A stretch of 64,000 bases of DNA from positions 1-64,000 of IMG/VR virus record IMGVR_UViG_3300032046_000010; one strand, 5' to 3'. Positions within the stretch are counted from its first letter, which is position 1. Every line of letters begins with the position of its first letter. The notes under the pieces were generated by a model. The model ran no database searches, was not told the DNA's origin, and worked only from the letters and a program-made list of their open reading frames with translations. This DNA comes from a virus. A program made the position numbers and the translations under genes. Of the stretch, positions 8,138 through 15,400 are shown piece by piece.

Positions 8138-8164
8138 CTAGACAGTAAGCGAAAACCGGGCCGT
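8138..8164 (-). promoter_or_regulatory. Promoter-like element, copy A
   Basis: On the minus strand this contains the invariant core TTTTCGCTTACT (8155-8144), preceded by ACGGCCCGG and followed by GTCTAG. It sits in the gap before the gene starting at 8122 and is shared with six other gaps (copies B-G). Confidence 0.7.
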
Positions 8165-8165
8165 G

Positions 8166-8453
8166 CTACCAATCCACCGCGATTCCCAGCTGCTTGGCGA
8201 TGGACTTGACCTCGCCTCCGGTCACGCAATACGAACGGTTGTCATAGCTGAACTCGTGCGGTCCCGGCCGGTGCGCCCCGTTGACCCACAACCCCTCGGT
8301 CACGTTGTGGACCCAGTACTTGCCGAACGCCGTGTCCAGGGTCGCCTCGCCTCCGTCGCGCAGCCGCTCGTTGATCTGAGTCACCAACTCATCCCACTGC
8401 GCCCGCCGCTCCGCTACCGCCTTCCGTTCCGCCGTCCGTTCTTGCTTCGTCAT
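8166..8453 (-). CDS. Hypothetical protein
   Basis: 95 aa starting MTKQERTAERKAVAERR at an ATG with GGAGG five bases upstream. Charged N-terminal helix, then a beta-rich part. A much longer in-frame extension to 8882 is rejected because it crosses promoter copy B and two other genes. Confidence 0.8.
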   Translation of the reverse strand: MTKQERTAERKAVAERRAQWDELVTQINERLRDGGEATLDTAFGKYWVHNVTEGLWVNGAHRPGPHEFSYDNRSYCVTGGEVKSIAKQLGIAVDW

Positions 8454-8469
8454 CGTCGCCTCCTGGGGT

Positions 8470-8498
8470 CTAGCCAGTAAGCGAAAACCGGGCCGTTT
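8470..8498 (-). promoter_or_regulatory. Promoter-like element, copy B
   Basis: Minus-strand core TTTTCGCTTACT (8487-8476) preceded by AAACGGCCCGG and followed by GGCTAG. It lies between genes, 17 bases before the ATG at 8453. Confidence 0.7.
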
Positions 8499-8500
8499 GG

Positions 8501-8701
8501 TCAGCTGGGGGAGTAGAAGTTGACGACTGGAAGCTGGACCTCCACGATTACAAGGGCTGCCGCATCGTGGATGGTCTCTGCCAAGCAAGCCCGCGCCTGC
8601 TCCGCCTCCTGGATGGTGGTGAAGGGCACCGACAACCCCTGCCACCGCTCGATGTTGGATTCGCACTGCGTCGCCAGAAAATACACCATCATGTATCCCA
8701 T
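8501..8701 (-). CDS. Hypothetical small protein
   Basis: 66 aa starting MGYMMVYFLATQCESN at a TGATG junction. Pattern of a small alpha/beta protein. No family is recognised. Confidence 0.7.
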   Translation of the reverse strand: MGYMMVYFLATQCESNIERWQGLSVPFTTIQEAEQARACLAETIHDAAALVIVEVQLPVVNFYSPS

Positions 8702-8937
8702 CACGCCACCTCCGTTGCCGACCACTCGACCTCGACCAGCAGGACCTCGACCTTGTTGAAGTGCCGCATCCGGCCCAACACAGTCTGCTTGGCATCCAGC
8801 CCTTCCATGATGGTGAAGAACGGGCCTGCCGCCGCGTCCCAGACCTTGCGCCGCCCGGCTCCCTCGCCGCGCTCCGGCGCAAACCGGCTGACCACCAACC
8901 ATGCTCTCACGGTCAGGCGCTTCAGCTTCATGGCCAT
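8701..8937 (-). CDS. Hypothetical small protein
   Basis: 78 aa starting MAMKLKRLTVRAWLVVSRF at a TGATG junction with the MazG-like gene. It shares the style AGPFFTIMEGLDAKQTVLGR with its neighbour's VPFTTIQEAEQARACL, so the pair may be distant paralogues (weak). Confidence 0.7.
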   Translation of the reverse strand: MAMKLKRLTVRAWLVVSRFAPERGEGAGRRKVWDAAAGPFFTIMEGLDAKQTVLGRMRHFNKVEVLLVEVEWSATEVA

Positions 8938-9287
8938 CAGCCGCCCCTCCGCTTCCTGGGCTGCTTGTTGTGCGCCAGATACTGCTTCATGTTGAACCCG
9001 GCCGGGTAGATGCGGCGGGTCTTGATCAGGTTGTAGGCAGCGCACTCTTCCAAGCTCAGACCCAAAGCATCGGCCAGAGCGGCCGTGTACCACAGCACGT
9101 CACCCAGGACCTCCCGCATCAGGTCGGTGTCGCTCTTGTGGTTGTGGTCGCGGATGGACTTGGTGTGGTCCATCACCTTGACAGCCCGCACCACCAACCC
9201 CATCGCCAGCCCGGTCAACCCATCGAGCCAGTCAGCGTATGGCCGACATGTGCTGAGCGCCTCTTTCTGGAAGTCGTTGAGCTTCAT
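8937..9287 (-). CDS. MazG-like protein with degenerate catalytic motifs
   Basis: 116 aa. The overall pattern, including LMREVLGDVLWYTAALADALG and a terminal RRIYPAGFN, matches the MazG-like all-alpha NTP pyrophosphohydrolase family. The metal-binding pattern ExxE...ExxD is not intact: the region normally rich in Glu reads LTGLAMGLVVRAVKV, and the second half is E-V-L-G-D, with Glu one place off. It may be inactive or have another role. Confidence 0.75.
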   Translation of the reverse strand: MKLNDFQKEALSTCRPYADWLDGLTGLAMGLVVRAVKVMDHTKSIRDHNHKSDTDLMREVLGDVLWYTAALADALGLSLEECAAYNLIKTRRIYPAGFNMKQYLAHNKQPRKRRGG

Positions 9288-9511
9288 GACGCCTCCCCGG
9301 CATCGGCCTGCTTGCTACGGCCAAACGCTTGCCACTCGATGGTGATGGTGTTGGACTCCCCCTCGACCCTGCGCCGGTCCAACCACGCCTGCGTGATCGC
9401 CAACGCCTCGACCGAAGTGCGAGCCCACATGACTGATCCGTCCGGCCGCACGACCGTCAGGCCGTCCCGGCGGCACTTGACGGTGAACCGGCCGTGGTGG
9501 TTGTTCTTCAT
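9284..9511 (-). CDS. Hypothetical small protein
   Basis: 75 aa starting MKNNHHGRFTVKCRRDGLTV at an ATGA overlap. Beta-rich N-terminus, then a helix (TSVEALAITQAWLDRRR). No family is recognised. Confidence 0.7.
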   Translation of the reverse strand: MKNNHHGRFTVKCRRDGLTVVRPDGSVMWARTSVEALAITQAWLDRRRVEGESNTITIEWQAFGRSKQADAGEAS

Positions 9512-9753
9512 GGCTCCCACCTGTGCTCTTCCAGCAAAGCCGCCTGGAGGCTCTGCGACTCGCGCACGATGTCGGCGGTGTCCAACCATCCTGCGTTGTC
9601 CGTCCACAGTTCCCGGCCTTCCAGCCGGATGTTGGGCTCTCCCTCTTGCGTTTCCTGCGCCAGACCATCCGCGATGGACTGGACCACCGACAGCTGGAAG
9701 GTCAGTGCCTCATGAAGCTTGTTCAGCGCCTCCTGCGTCTTGGTTCCCATCAT
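9508..9753 (-). CDS. Hypothetical small helical protein
   Basis: 81 aa starting MMGTKTQEALNKLHEALTFQ. The ATG at 9753 overlaps the upstream stop (9750-9752). The in-frame extension to 9939 is low-complexity and antisense-like, so it is rejected. Confidence 0.7.
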   Translation of the reverse strand: MMGTKTQEALNKLHEALTFQLSVVQSIADGLAQETQEGEPNIRLEGRELWTDNAGWLDTADIVRESQSLQAALLEEHRWEP

Positions 9754-10052
9754 GCCACATCCTTCCCGGCTTCCATCGCCTCCATCGTCGCCCTCGCCCT
9801 CTTGTCGAGCCGCTTGCCAATGCGCTCGACCAGACTCGCATAGAGCGAACCCGGGACCAGCTTGTTCAGCTTGGCCTGGATCCTGTCGAAGTCCCGCGCC
9901 ACGTGGTTGAGCTGGTTGCCGGTCCAACGCTCCAGTCATCGCTCATCGGCCTGCGCCGTCCAGATGAGCTGGCTACAGAGTGCCGCATGAACGCGCGACA
10001 GTTTGCGGAGCGTTCCCATCATGTCAACCGCCTTGCTGATCTTGGGGTCCAT
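9750..10052 (-). pseudogene. Small helical gene split by an in-frame TGA
   Basis: An ATG at 10052, five bases after the upstream stop with GGAG upstream, opens 38 codons ending ...IWTAQADER, then TGA at 9936-9938. The same frame continues without another stop for 62 codons (LERWTGNQLNHVARDFDRI ... ending GKDVA) and ends in an ATGA overlap with the next gene. TGG to TGA (Trp) is one base. This looks like a nonsense mutation or sequence error in a 100-aa gene; readthrough in the leaky UGA-C context is possible. The second part has no good start of its own. Confidence 0.65.
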
Positions 10053-10056
10053 CTTC

Positions 10057-10596
10057 CTACTCCACCACGAAAGCGCCCTTGGGGCCGACTCCGATGGCCT
10101 TGGGGAAGTGCGACTTGAGCAGCTTCCAGAGCGCCGGTCGCTGGACGCCCGGGACGATGTTGACCTTGCGTTCCTTGTCCCACCAGCGGCCCTGGATAGA
10201 CCGGAAGGCCATCGCAGCCGTCGCCGTGTAGGGGGTCTTGACGTGGATCCATTCCCGGCCGCTCGCCGGGTCCTTCATGACTTCGATGCGGATCGCTGAC
10301 ATCCGGTCCAACACCCGGTCGGCCAACTTGTCGAGGCCCAGCGCCCTCAGCTGCTCCGCTGCCGCCACCACGTCCAGCCCGGTCTGACGCGCCGCGATGT
10401 AGTACACCAGCCGGTTGGCTTCCCGGCGCACATCGTCCGTGATGTTCGGGTTGTCCACGCCGTACTTCACCCGACAGTCTGGGCCGATGCCCAGTTCCAC
10501 GCTCTTGGCATCCACCAGCGCGTGACCACAGCAAGCGCAGTGTGATGCCAACATCTTCGTCGCGGGCGCATTCTCATAGCTGCTATCGCTCATCAT
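10057..10596 (-). CDS. DUF6011-like zinc protein with HARP-like C-terminus
   Basis: 179 aa. HCACCGHALVDAKSVELGIGPDC resembles the DUF6011 pattern (C-x2-C...GIGP.C), a small zinc-binding module. The C-terminal half (TPYTATAAMAFRSIQGRWWD, then KERKVNIVP) resembles the HARP/SNF2-associated beta module that binds DNA next to helicases. The role is unknown. ATG at 10596 with AGGAGG five bases upstream. Confidence 0.7.
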   Translation of the reverse strand: MMSDSSYENAPATKMLASHCACCGHALVDAKSVELGIGPDCRVKYGVDNPNITDDVRREANRLVYYIAARQTGLDVVAAAEQLRALGLDKLADRVLDRMSAIRIEVMKDPASGREWIHVKTPYTATAAMAFRSIQGRWWDKERKVNIVPGVQRPALWKLLKSHFPKAIGVGPKGAFVVE

Positions 10597-10607
10597 GTCC
10601 TCCTATC

Positions 10608-10829
10608 CTAGCGGGCCTGGTACACGCCGATGTACACCCACTCTCCGGCCGTCGCCGCCGGGTCAACGGAGCCTCGGATGGCCTGCTCACAAGCATCGAT
10701 GCTCTCCTGCGGGACGGAGTGATGTCGCATCGCCTTGAGTACCTTGCCCACCACCGTGTACACCGGGTCGCCCGGGTCCAGCTTCACAGTGATGCGGTTG
10801 AAGCGCGGCTCCATCGTCGTCATCGTCAT
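10608..10829 (-). CDS. Hypothetical small protein
   Basis: 73 aa from MTMTTMEPRFNRITVKLDPG; GGAGG eight bases upstream supports this ATG over the in-frame ATG at 10844. First gene behind promoter-like copy C. Its stop is part of a CCCGCTAG element. No family is recognised. Confidence 0.7.
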   Translation of the reverse strand: MTMTTMEPRFNRITVKLDPGDPVYTVVGKVLKAMRHHSVPQESIDACEQAIRGSVDPAATAGEWVYIGVYQAR

Positions 10830-10847
10830 CGTCGTCGCCTCCATGAC

Positions 10848-10876
10848 CTACCAGTAAGCGAAAATCAGGCCGTTTG
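10848..10876 (-). promoter_or_regulatory. Promoter-like element, copy C
   Basis: Minus-strand core TTTTCGCTTACT (10864-10853) preceded by AAACGGCCTGA and followed by GGTAGG. It lies in the gap before the gene starting at 10829. A weak imperfect hairpin (CAGG...CCTG) spans its upstream edge. Confidence 0.7.
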
Positions 10877-10878
10877 TC

Positions 10879-11199
10879 TCAAACCTGGTTCTCCAGCTCA
10901 ACTTCATGACGCAGCTTCGGGATCATGCGCTCCTTGAAGGTCGCCCAGACATCCTCGCTGACTGCTTCCCGCTCCGACTCGCCCAGAGCGTTCCAGTGGC
11001 CCCAACCCACGCTGGTCCAGAACGCCCGCAGCGCCGTCGCCTTGGTTTCCCGCGTGTCCAGGTCGCTCAGCAGGTCGGCCACCGTCGTGATGGAGCAAGC
11101 ATCCTCGCCATAGGACTCATCCATCCACTCGATGGTCTCATCGATCAGCGCCTTGGTCGCTCCCAGCTTCTCCAGGGTTGCCATCGTCTCAGCCTTCAT
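10879..11199 (-). CDS. Hypothetical protein
   Basis: 106 aa starting MKAETMATLEKLGATKALID at a TGATG junction (an alternative GTG lies one codon upstream). Acidic and helical. No family is recognised. Confidence 0.75.
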   Translation of the reverse strand: MKAETMATLEKLGATKALIDETIEWMDESYGEDACSITTVADLLSDLDTRETKATALRAFWTSVGWGHWNALGESEREAVSEDVWATFKERMIPKLRHEVELENQV

Positions 11200-11453
11200 C
11201 ACGCCCTCCCAACCATCCCCAGGTCGGTCGCCCGGCGCACGATCCTGGCGTCGTATTCCGCAGCCATCCGGTCGAAGCGCACGGCCCGCTCCATCGAGGC
11301 TTCCTTGATTCCCTGGAACCGGGTCTCAGCGCCGCACTCGCTCGCCCAACGCCGCTCGCCCTGCGCCGCCGACCGGAGTGAACGCGCCTCGTGAGCGTAG
11401 CTACGGATGATCCAGTCCTGCTTTGCCGCCGCCCGCATCTCCGTCTTGGTCAT
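11199..11453 (-). CDS. Hypothetical small helical protein
   Basis: 84 aa starting MTKTEMRAAAKQDWIIRSYA with GGAGG five bases upstream. First gene behind promoter-like copy D. Rich in Arg and Ala, likely helical. No family is recognised. Confidence 0.75.
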   Translation of the reverse strand: MTKTEMRAAAKQDWIIRSYAHEARSLRSAAQGERRWASECGAETRFQGIKEASMERAVRFDRMAAEYDARIVRRATDLGMVGRA

Positions 11454-11467
11454 CTTCGCCTCCATGG

Positions 11468-11500
11468 CTAGACAGTAAGCGAAAATCATACCGTTGTATG
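11468..11500 (-). promoter_or_regulatory. Promoter-like element, copy D
   Basis: Minus-strand core TTTTCGCTTACT (11485-11474) followed by GTCTAG. The upstream half differs from the other copies (CATACAACGGTATGA) and forms a 5-bp hairpin just before the T run. It lies 15 bases upstream of the ATG at 11453. Confidence 0.7.
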
Positions 11501-11540
11501 GATGCTGGAGAACAGCGATGGATATTATTGAACTTTGGTT

Positions 11541-11843
11541 TCAGCCGGTTGCTTTGTTGGTGGAACACAACTCGCAGAACCGCTCCCAAGCCTCCAACTT
11601 CCACTCATGTAGGATGCCCAGGATCGTTCCCCTCCGCTTGTACCGATGACGGCACCGCTCCGGCCCGTTGCTCTCATGCTCTGCCCGGAGCACGGCGTGG
11701 ACCTCCTGGAACGATGGCAGGCCTGCTCTGAAGTCCCGATAGCGGCACAGTTGCTCACAACCGTCGCAGCGAACGTGACGCCAGTAGTATGATCGCTCCA
11801 GCCCGCGCCGGAGCGCCGGATGGGCAGAGCGCCGGAGGCTCAT
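11541..11843 (-). CDS. Hypothetical Cys-rich protein
   Basis: 100 aa starting MSLRRSAHPALRRGLERSYY at an ATGA overlap. CDGCEQLCRYRDF and FCELC suggest zinc coordination. Arg-rich, so nucleic-acid binding is possible (inference). Confidence 0.75.
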   Translation of the reverse strand: MSLRRSAHPALRRGLERSYYWRHVRCDGCEQLCRYRDFRAGLPSFQEVHAVLRAEHESNGPERCRHRYKRRGTILGILHEWKLEAWERFCELCSTNKATG

Positions 11844-12103
11844 ACCAGCTTGACGGTCTTGATGATGCTCCAGGGGATGTGATCGGCTTCATCCAGATCC
11901 AGCTTCAGCGCGATGGGCGTGTCCCACTCCATGCCCAACACCTTCATCGTGCGCCAGATGATCTCCGTGAGGATGCCGGACCTGTAGTGGCCGTCGTCGG
12001 TCTCCACCTCGATGCGCCGACCGATGAGCGCACTCAGGTCGATGCACCACACCAGCTGATCCTCCACCTTCATCGAGCTGGAACCCTTGATCTCCTTGGA
12101 CAT
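11840..12103 (-). CDS. Hypothetical protein, possibly Sm-like beta barrel
   Basis: 87 aa; ATG at 12103 with GGAGG five bases upstream (a GTG one codon earlier is too close). LIGRRIEVETDDGHYRSGIL has the look of an Sm-like first strand pair, but the match is weak and no catalytic motif exists. Confidence 0.65.
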   Translation of the reverse strand: MSKEIKGSSSMKVEDQLVWCIDLSALIGRRIEVETDDGHYRSGILTEIIWRTMKVLGMEWDTPIALKLDLDEADHIPWSIIKTVKLV

Positions 12104-12105
12104 CA

Positions 12106-12690
12106 CTACCTCCGCGTGGACCGTCTCACGGTCCTTGTCGGCCGCTTGGCAGGCGGCTGGTTCCTGTTCGCGCTCCCGCTGGAACTTGCTTCATCCGCCG
12201 GAGCGGCCGGAGCCTCCGGCTTCGGCGGGTAGGCTTCCATCAACGACATCCTGGGACGGGTCCGGCCGGGAGCCGTCCCCAGCTTGGTGACCTTCACTTG
12301 GAACGCTGGTTGGCCACGCCGGTCCTGGGCTTCCCCGCTCAGGTCCAGCTTGGCCTCACCGCCGATGGCGATGTGCTGGCGATGGACGGAACGGGCCATC
12401 ATCAGGCAGCGTTTGAAGGCGATGTACGGTCCCTTCCTGATGCGTGTTGGGTCACGCTGCTTCGCCTTCACCATCGCCTTCACATCGGTGATCGGAACGG
12501 GCAGCTTTGGCAGCACGATGTTGTACAGCGCAATGTAGTCCACCGGTTGGGGAGGTGTGTAGGACGGCCGGACCATCTCCAACTGTGGCTCCGGCAGCGG
12601 CTCCGGCGGCACGTCCGGCTCCGCGTCCGGGGCCATTGCCTGACCCAACACGTCGTTCATCTCATAGAACCCAGCGTGGCTCCTATCCAT
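12106..12690 (-). CDS. Hypothetical protein with Pro/Asp-rich N-terminus and basic tail
   Basis: 194 aa from MDRSHAGFYEMNDVLGQAM with GGAGG six bases upstream. The N-terminal linker APDAEPDVPPEPLPEPQ shares PDAEPDVPP with the membrane protein at 47342-47809. A central globular part is followed by a basic, disordered tail (KRPTRTVRRSTRR) likely to bind nucleic acid. No family is recognised. Confidence 0.7.
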   Translation of the reverse strand: MDRSHAGFYEMNDVLGQAMAPDAEPDVPPEPLPEPQLEMVRPSYTPPQPVDYIALYNIVLPKLPVPITDVKAMVKAKQRDPTRIRKGPYIAFKRCLMMARSVHRQHIAIGGEAKLDLSGEAQDRRGQPAFQVKVTKLGTAPGRTRPRMSLMEAYPPKPEAPAAPADEASSSGSANRNQPPAKRPTRTVRRSTRR

Positions 12691-13099
12691 GTGGCACCTC
12701 CTGACTTGCCGCCTCCCGCAGAGACTGGCCCAGCTCCAGGTGGTGTTTCCAGTGTTGTTCCAGTCGGCTCTTGATGGTCCGGCTGACGCCATCCTTGATG
12801 CTGGCACAGTGCTCCCGTACCATCTGGAACCCCTCGCGCACGCCGTTCTCACGGATGAGCACCAACCGTTCCTGCGTCCAGCCTGCCATGATCATGATGG
12901 CTTCCGCGAACCCCAACGCCGTTGCTAGAGCATGGTACACGGTCGTGATGCGTGAGATGACTTCCGTGTTCCGGTCAGCAACTCCTACCAACCGCTTGAG
13001 ATCCAGACGGCTGGTGATGAGTTTGATGAGGTCCCGCTCGATGGCCGCACGATCCTGGTGGAGCCTGGTTGCCTGATCAGCTGTCATCTTGAGTGTCAT
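12683..13099 (-). CDS. Hypothetical helical protein
   Basis: 138 aa; GGAG six bases upstream supports the ATG at 13099. Almost entirely helical with a hydrophobic stretch (TALGFAEAIMIMAGW). It overlaps the upstream gene by 23 bases. No family is recognised. Confidence 0.7.
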   Translation of the reverse strand: MTLKMTADQATRLHQDRAAIERDLIKLITSRLDLKRLVGVADRNTEVISRITTVYHALATALGFAEAIMIMAGWTQERLVLIRENGVREGFQMVREHCASIKDGVSRTIKSRLEQHWKHHLELGQSLREAASQEVPHG

Positions 13100-13454
13100 C
13101 GTTCGCTCCATCCTGTTGCGTCACCTTGATGGCGGGCGCGTGTTCGACCTCCGCCCCACTCGTGGTCAGGTTGAGGTAGCGTGCCACACGGTACAGCCGG
13201 ACGCTCTGCCTGTCGTCGGCCAAGTGAAGCAGTCGGTCGCCGGGTAGCTCCCGCCTCCGTGTTACCACGTTGCCCCAGCCAATGAACTCGACCACCGCCA
13301 GCGCCTCCCGCTTCCCAACGACTCGCCCGGGCCAGCTGTACCACCACTTCCCTTCGTACTCAGGATGCTCAGTCATCACGAACATCCCGACATCGATGGC
13401 CTGTCCGTCCGCAAAACGGCACGGTGACTCAGGCCTGGGTTTGCGGAGCGGCAT
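13077..13454 (-). CDS. Hypothetical protein
   Basis: 125 aa starting MPLRKPRPESPCRFADGQ. Trp-rich central segment (GKWWYSWPGRVVGKREALAV) and an acidic tail. A short gap carrying the CCCGCTAG element separates it from the upstream methyltransferase. No family is recognised. Confidence 0.75.
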   Translation of the reverse strand: MPLRKPRPESPCRFADGQAIDVGMFVMTEHPEYEGKWWYSWPGRVVGKREALAVVEFIGWGNVVTRRRELPGDRLLHLADDRQSVRLYRVARYLNLTTSGAEVEHAPAIKVTQQDGANDDTQDDS

Positions 13455-13464
13455 CGGTCCTATT

Positions 13465-14049
13465 CTAGCGGGTCGGTTGTGGTAAGTCCCTGAGTCTCGT
13501 TATCGAATCGCGCACATCCTCGCCGTTCAACTCCAATCCTACACATGTCCATCGAGGGTATTGCTGTCTTGCGAACATCTCCAGCTTCGGCCCGTCGAAC
13601 ATCCTATCCAGCCGCTTGTGGAATGCGTGAGTCTTGCGTGAGTGGGGCTTCAATGACCGGCCAACGAAGATGTTGCGCTGGTTGCGGACCTTGAGGAACC
13701 GCTTTGGGTTGCCTCTGACACCAACCAACGCCAGTTCGCCGCTGTAACGGAAGATGCGACCCATCCCGAAGTGTAGCAGGCCGTTCTTGGTAGTCTTGAC
13801 CCAGCCAGCCCATTGGACACACTTGAAGCCCCACGCCTTCATCACTGACAGTGCATCCTCCACGAACGGACCACCAACCCAAAGAAACAGCACAGCATCG
13901 TCGGCTGCGACACACGACACGCCGCATGACATGATGTCAGCGAGCGTCAGAGTGCTGTATTGGCTGTCGGCCCCACGCTTGACACTGGACATGGCCAGTT
14001 TGTCGTCGTACAGCCACGGAGGGTCGGCGCTGATGACGCGGAACTTCAT
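13465..14049 (-). CDS. MT-A70 family adenine N6-methyltransferase
   Basis: 194 aa starting MKFRVISADPPWLYDDK. DPPW near residue 9 is the catalytic motif of the MT-A70 group of N6-adenine DNA/RNA methyltransferases, followed by typical segments AVLFLWVGGPFVEDALSVMK and KTHAFHKRLDRMFDGPKLEM. It is an orphan enzyme without a restriction partner. It probably methylates phage DNA as protection or regulation. ATGA overlap with the upstream gene. Confidence 0.88.
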   Translation of the reverse strand: MKFRVISADPPWLYDDKLAMSSVKRGADSQYSTLTLADIMSCGVSCVAADDAVLFLWVGGPFVEDALSVMKAWGFKCVQWAGWVKTTKNGLLHFGMGRIFRYSGELALVGVRGNPKRFLKVRNQRNIFVGRSLKPHSRKTHAFHKRLDRMFDGPKLEMFARQQYPRWTCVGLELNGEDVRDSITRLRDLPQPTR

Positions 14050-14543
14050 TTGGCAGTCTTGGCCTTGGTGTTCGCGGCCGGAACCCGCAACCGCAGTTTG
14101 GAGTCCCAAAACGCTGCGGCAGCCTTGGCTCCGATGTACTTGTGAAGGTCCCGCTTGTGAACCAACGTCGGCTTCGCAGGGAAGGGAAGCAACCCCAGCT
14201 TGGCCCTGGCCACCATTGCTTGAGTCGCCTGTTCCCCCTCCGTCGTCGCCGGGATGAGCACCATCACTTCCTCACCATAGTCCTTGATGACCTGGACGAC
14301 AGGGTCGCCTTTGTCGGAGTGGTACACCACCGACATCCCCATCGGTAGCTCGCTGGGAAGCGCCTGCGTGAAGGTGAACATCCGCTTCCCATCGATGAGC
14401 CTGTTGCCCATCAGCACCACGAAGTCCTTGGGGTGTTTCACCCTCATGCCTTGATTGGTTCCCAGTTCCTTCAGAGGATGGCGCCGCTTCTGTCCCTCGC
14501 CATGACCCAGCTCCGATGCGCGCTTCACCAGGTTCCGTCCCAT
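14046..14543 (-). CDS. Hypothetical protein
   Basis: 165 aa starting MGRNLVKRASELGHGEGQKR. Basic ends around a beta-rich core. The start lies almost directly at the UDG stop. No family is recognised. Confidence 0.75.
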   Translation of the reverse strand: MGRNLVKRASELGHGEGQKRRHPLKELGTNQGMRVKHPKDFVVLMGNRLIDGKRMFTFTQALPSELPMGMSVVYHSDKGDPVVQVIKDYGEEVMVLIPATTEGEQATQAMVARAKLGLLPFPAKPTLVHKRDLHKYIGAKAAAAFWDSKLRLRVPAANTKAKTAK

Positions 14544-14544
14544 C

Positions 14545-15111
14545 TCAGCCTCCCGCCAACTCCAAGGCCAGCTTCAAGTCGCTGACCAGATGCCCGTATT
14601 CTACGCTGCCGACACCGCCTTTCCGAAGTGCCGCTGAAGGATGATAGGTCGGCAGGATGGGTATCGTGATTCCATCGAGCACACAAGGCAGCGTCTGTCC
14701 CCGCATCCGGGTGACTCCATCCTGTCCAGTCAACAACTTGGTTGCCGTGTTACCCATGGATACGATGATCCTCGCCTCCAGCGCCTCGATCATCTTCACT
14801 ACTCGCGGCCGGCAAGCCTCGACCTCGACCGGCCGGGGTGGTCGGTTGTTGGGTGGCCGGCAACCCAACACGTTCATGATGTACCGCTCGCTGATGGTTC
14901 CGGCCTCGCCCTCCGCCTCCCTCAGCATGTTCCCGGCCGCTCCCCCAAACGGCCTGCCGATCAGGTCCTCAGTCCGGCCGGGAGCCTCGCCCATTAGGAC
15001 GATGCGAGGATGGTCACGACCTCGCCCGAACACAAAGCTGTTACGCACCTTCCAAAGCTCGCACCGCTGACACCCGTTCCACGCAGCGGCCAACATCTGG
15101 AGTCTAGTCAT
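14545..15111 (-). CDS. Type-4 uracil-DNA glycosylase
   Basis: 188 aa. The four Cys of the 4Fe-4S cluster are visible at 14, 17, 84 and 100, the active-site GEAPG is at 41-45, and TYHPSAALR is the C-terminal HPS motif. Family 4 UDGs remove uracil from DNA to start base-excision repair. The ATG is chosen because GGAGA lies seven bases upstream. It suggests that the phage does not use uracil in its DNA and may guard against misincorporated dUMP. Confidence 0.9.
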   Translation of the reverse strand: MTRLQMLAAAWNGCQRCELWKVRNSFVFGRGRDHPRIVLMGEAPGRTEDLIGRPFGGAAGNMLREAEGEAGTISERYIMNVLGCRPPNNRPPRPVEVEACRPRVVKMIEALEARIIVSMGNTATKLLTGQDGVTRMRGQTLPCVLDGITIPILPTYHPSAALRKGGVGSVEYGHLVSDLKLALELAGG

Positions 15112-15382
15112 CGCCGTGTCTCCTGGTGAGACCGTCCAGGAACGGGAGGTCATCACGGTCGTCAATCTCAGCAAACGAACGGGTGGACGGCATCGTGAAC
15201 AGACCTGATCCCTTGACGGACGCGATGGGTTGGGACTCCTGCGACTTGATGGCGTGATGCATCTTCATGTTCTCTTTGCGCAGCTCCAAGAACAGCCGCT
15301 CCAGGCCAGCGTACTCACGCCGCCAGAAGCAGTCAAAGCATACGCGTGGCGGCTTCGCCGTCTGTTTGGTACGCTGTACCAC
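15104..15382 (-). CDS. Hypothetical protein with CxxC
   Basis: 92 aa, basic N-terminus (RTKQTAKPPRVCFDCFWRRE), then a helical segment and an acidic region (AEIDDRDDLPFLDGL). Only one CxxC pair is seen. No family is recognised. Confidence 0.7.
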   Translation of the reverse strand: MVQRTKQTAKPPRVCFDCFWRREYAGLERLFLELRKENMKMHHAIKSQESQPIASVKGSGLFTMPSTRSFAEIDDRDDLPFLDGLTRRHGDD

Positions 15383-15400
15383 GCTCCCCTCCCATCGCTC

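Noticed and set aside
8901-10118. 405-aa plus-strand open frame
   Set aside because: Antisense to a string of coupled small genes with good ribosome sites; no family features.
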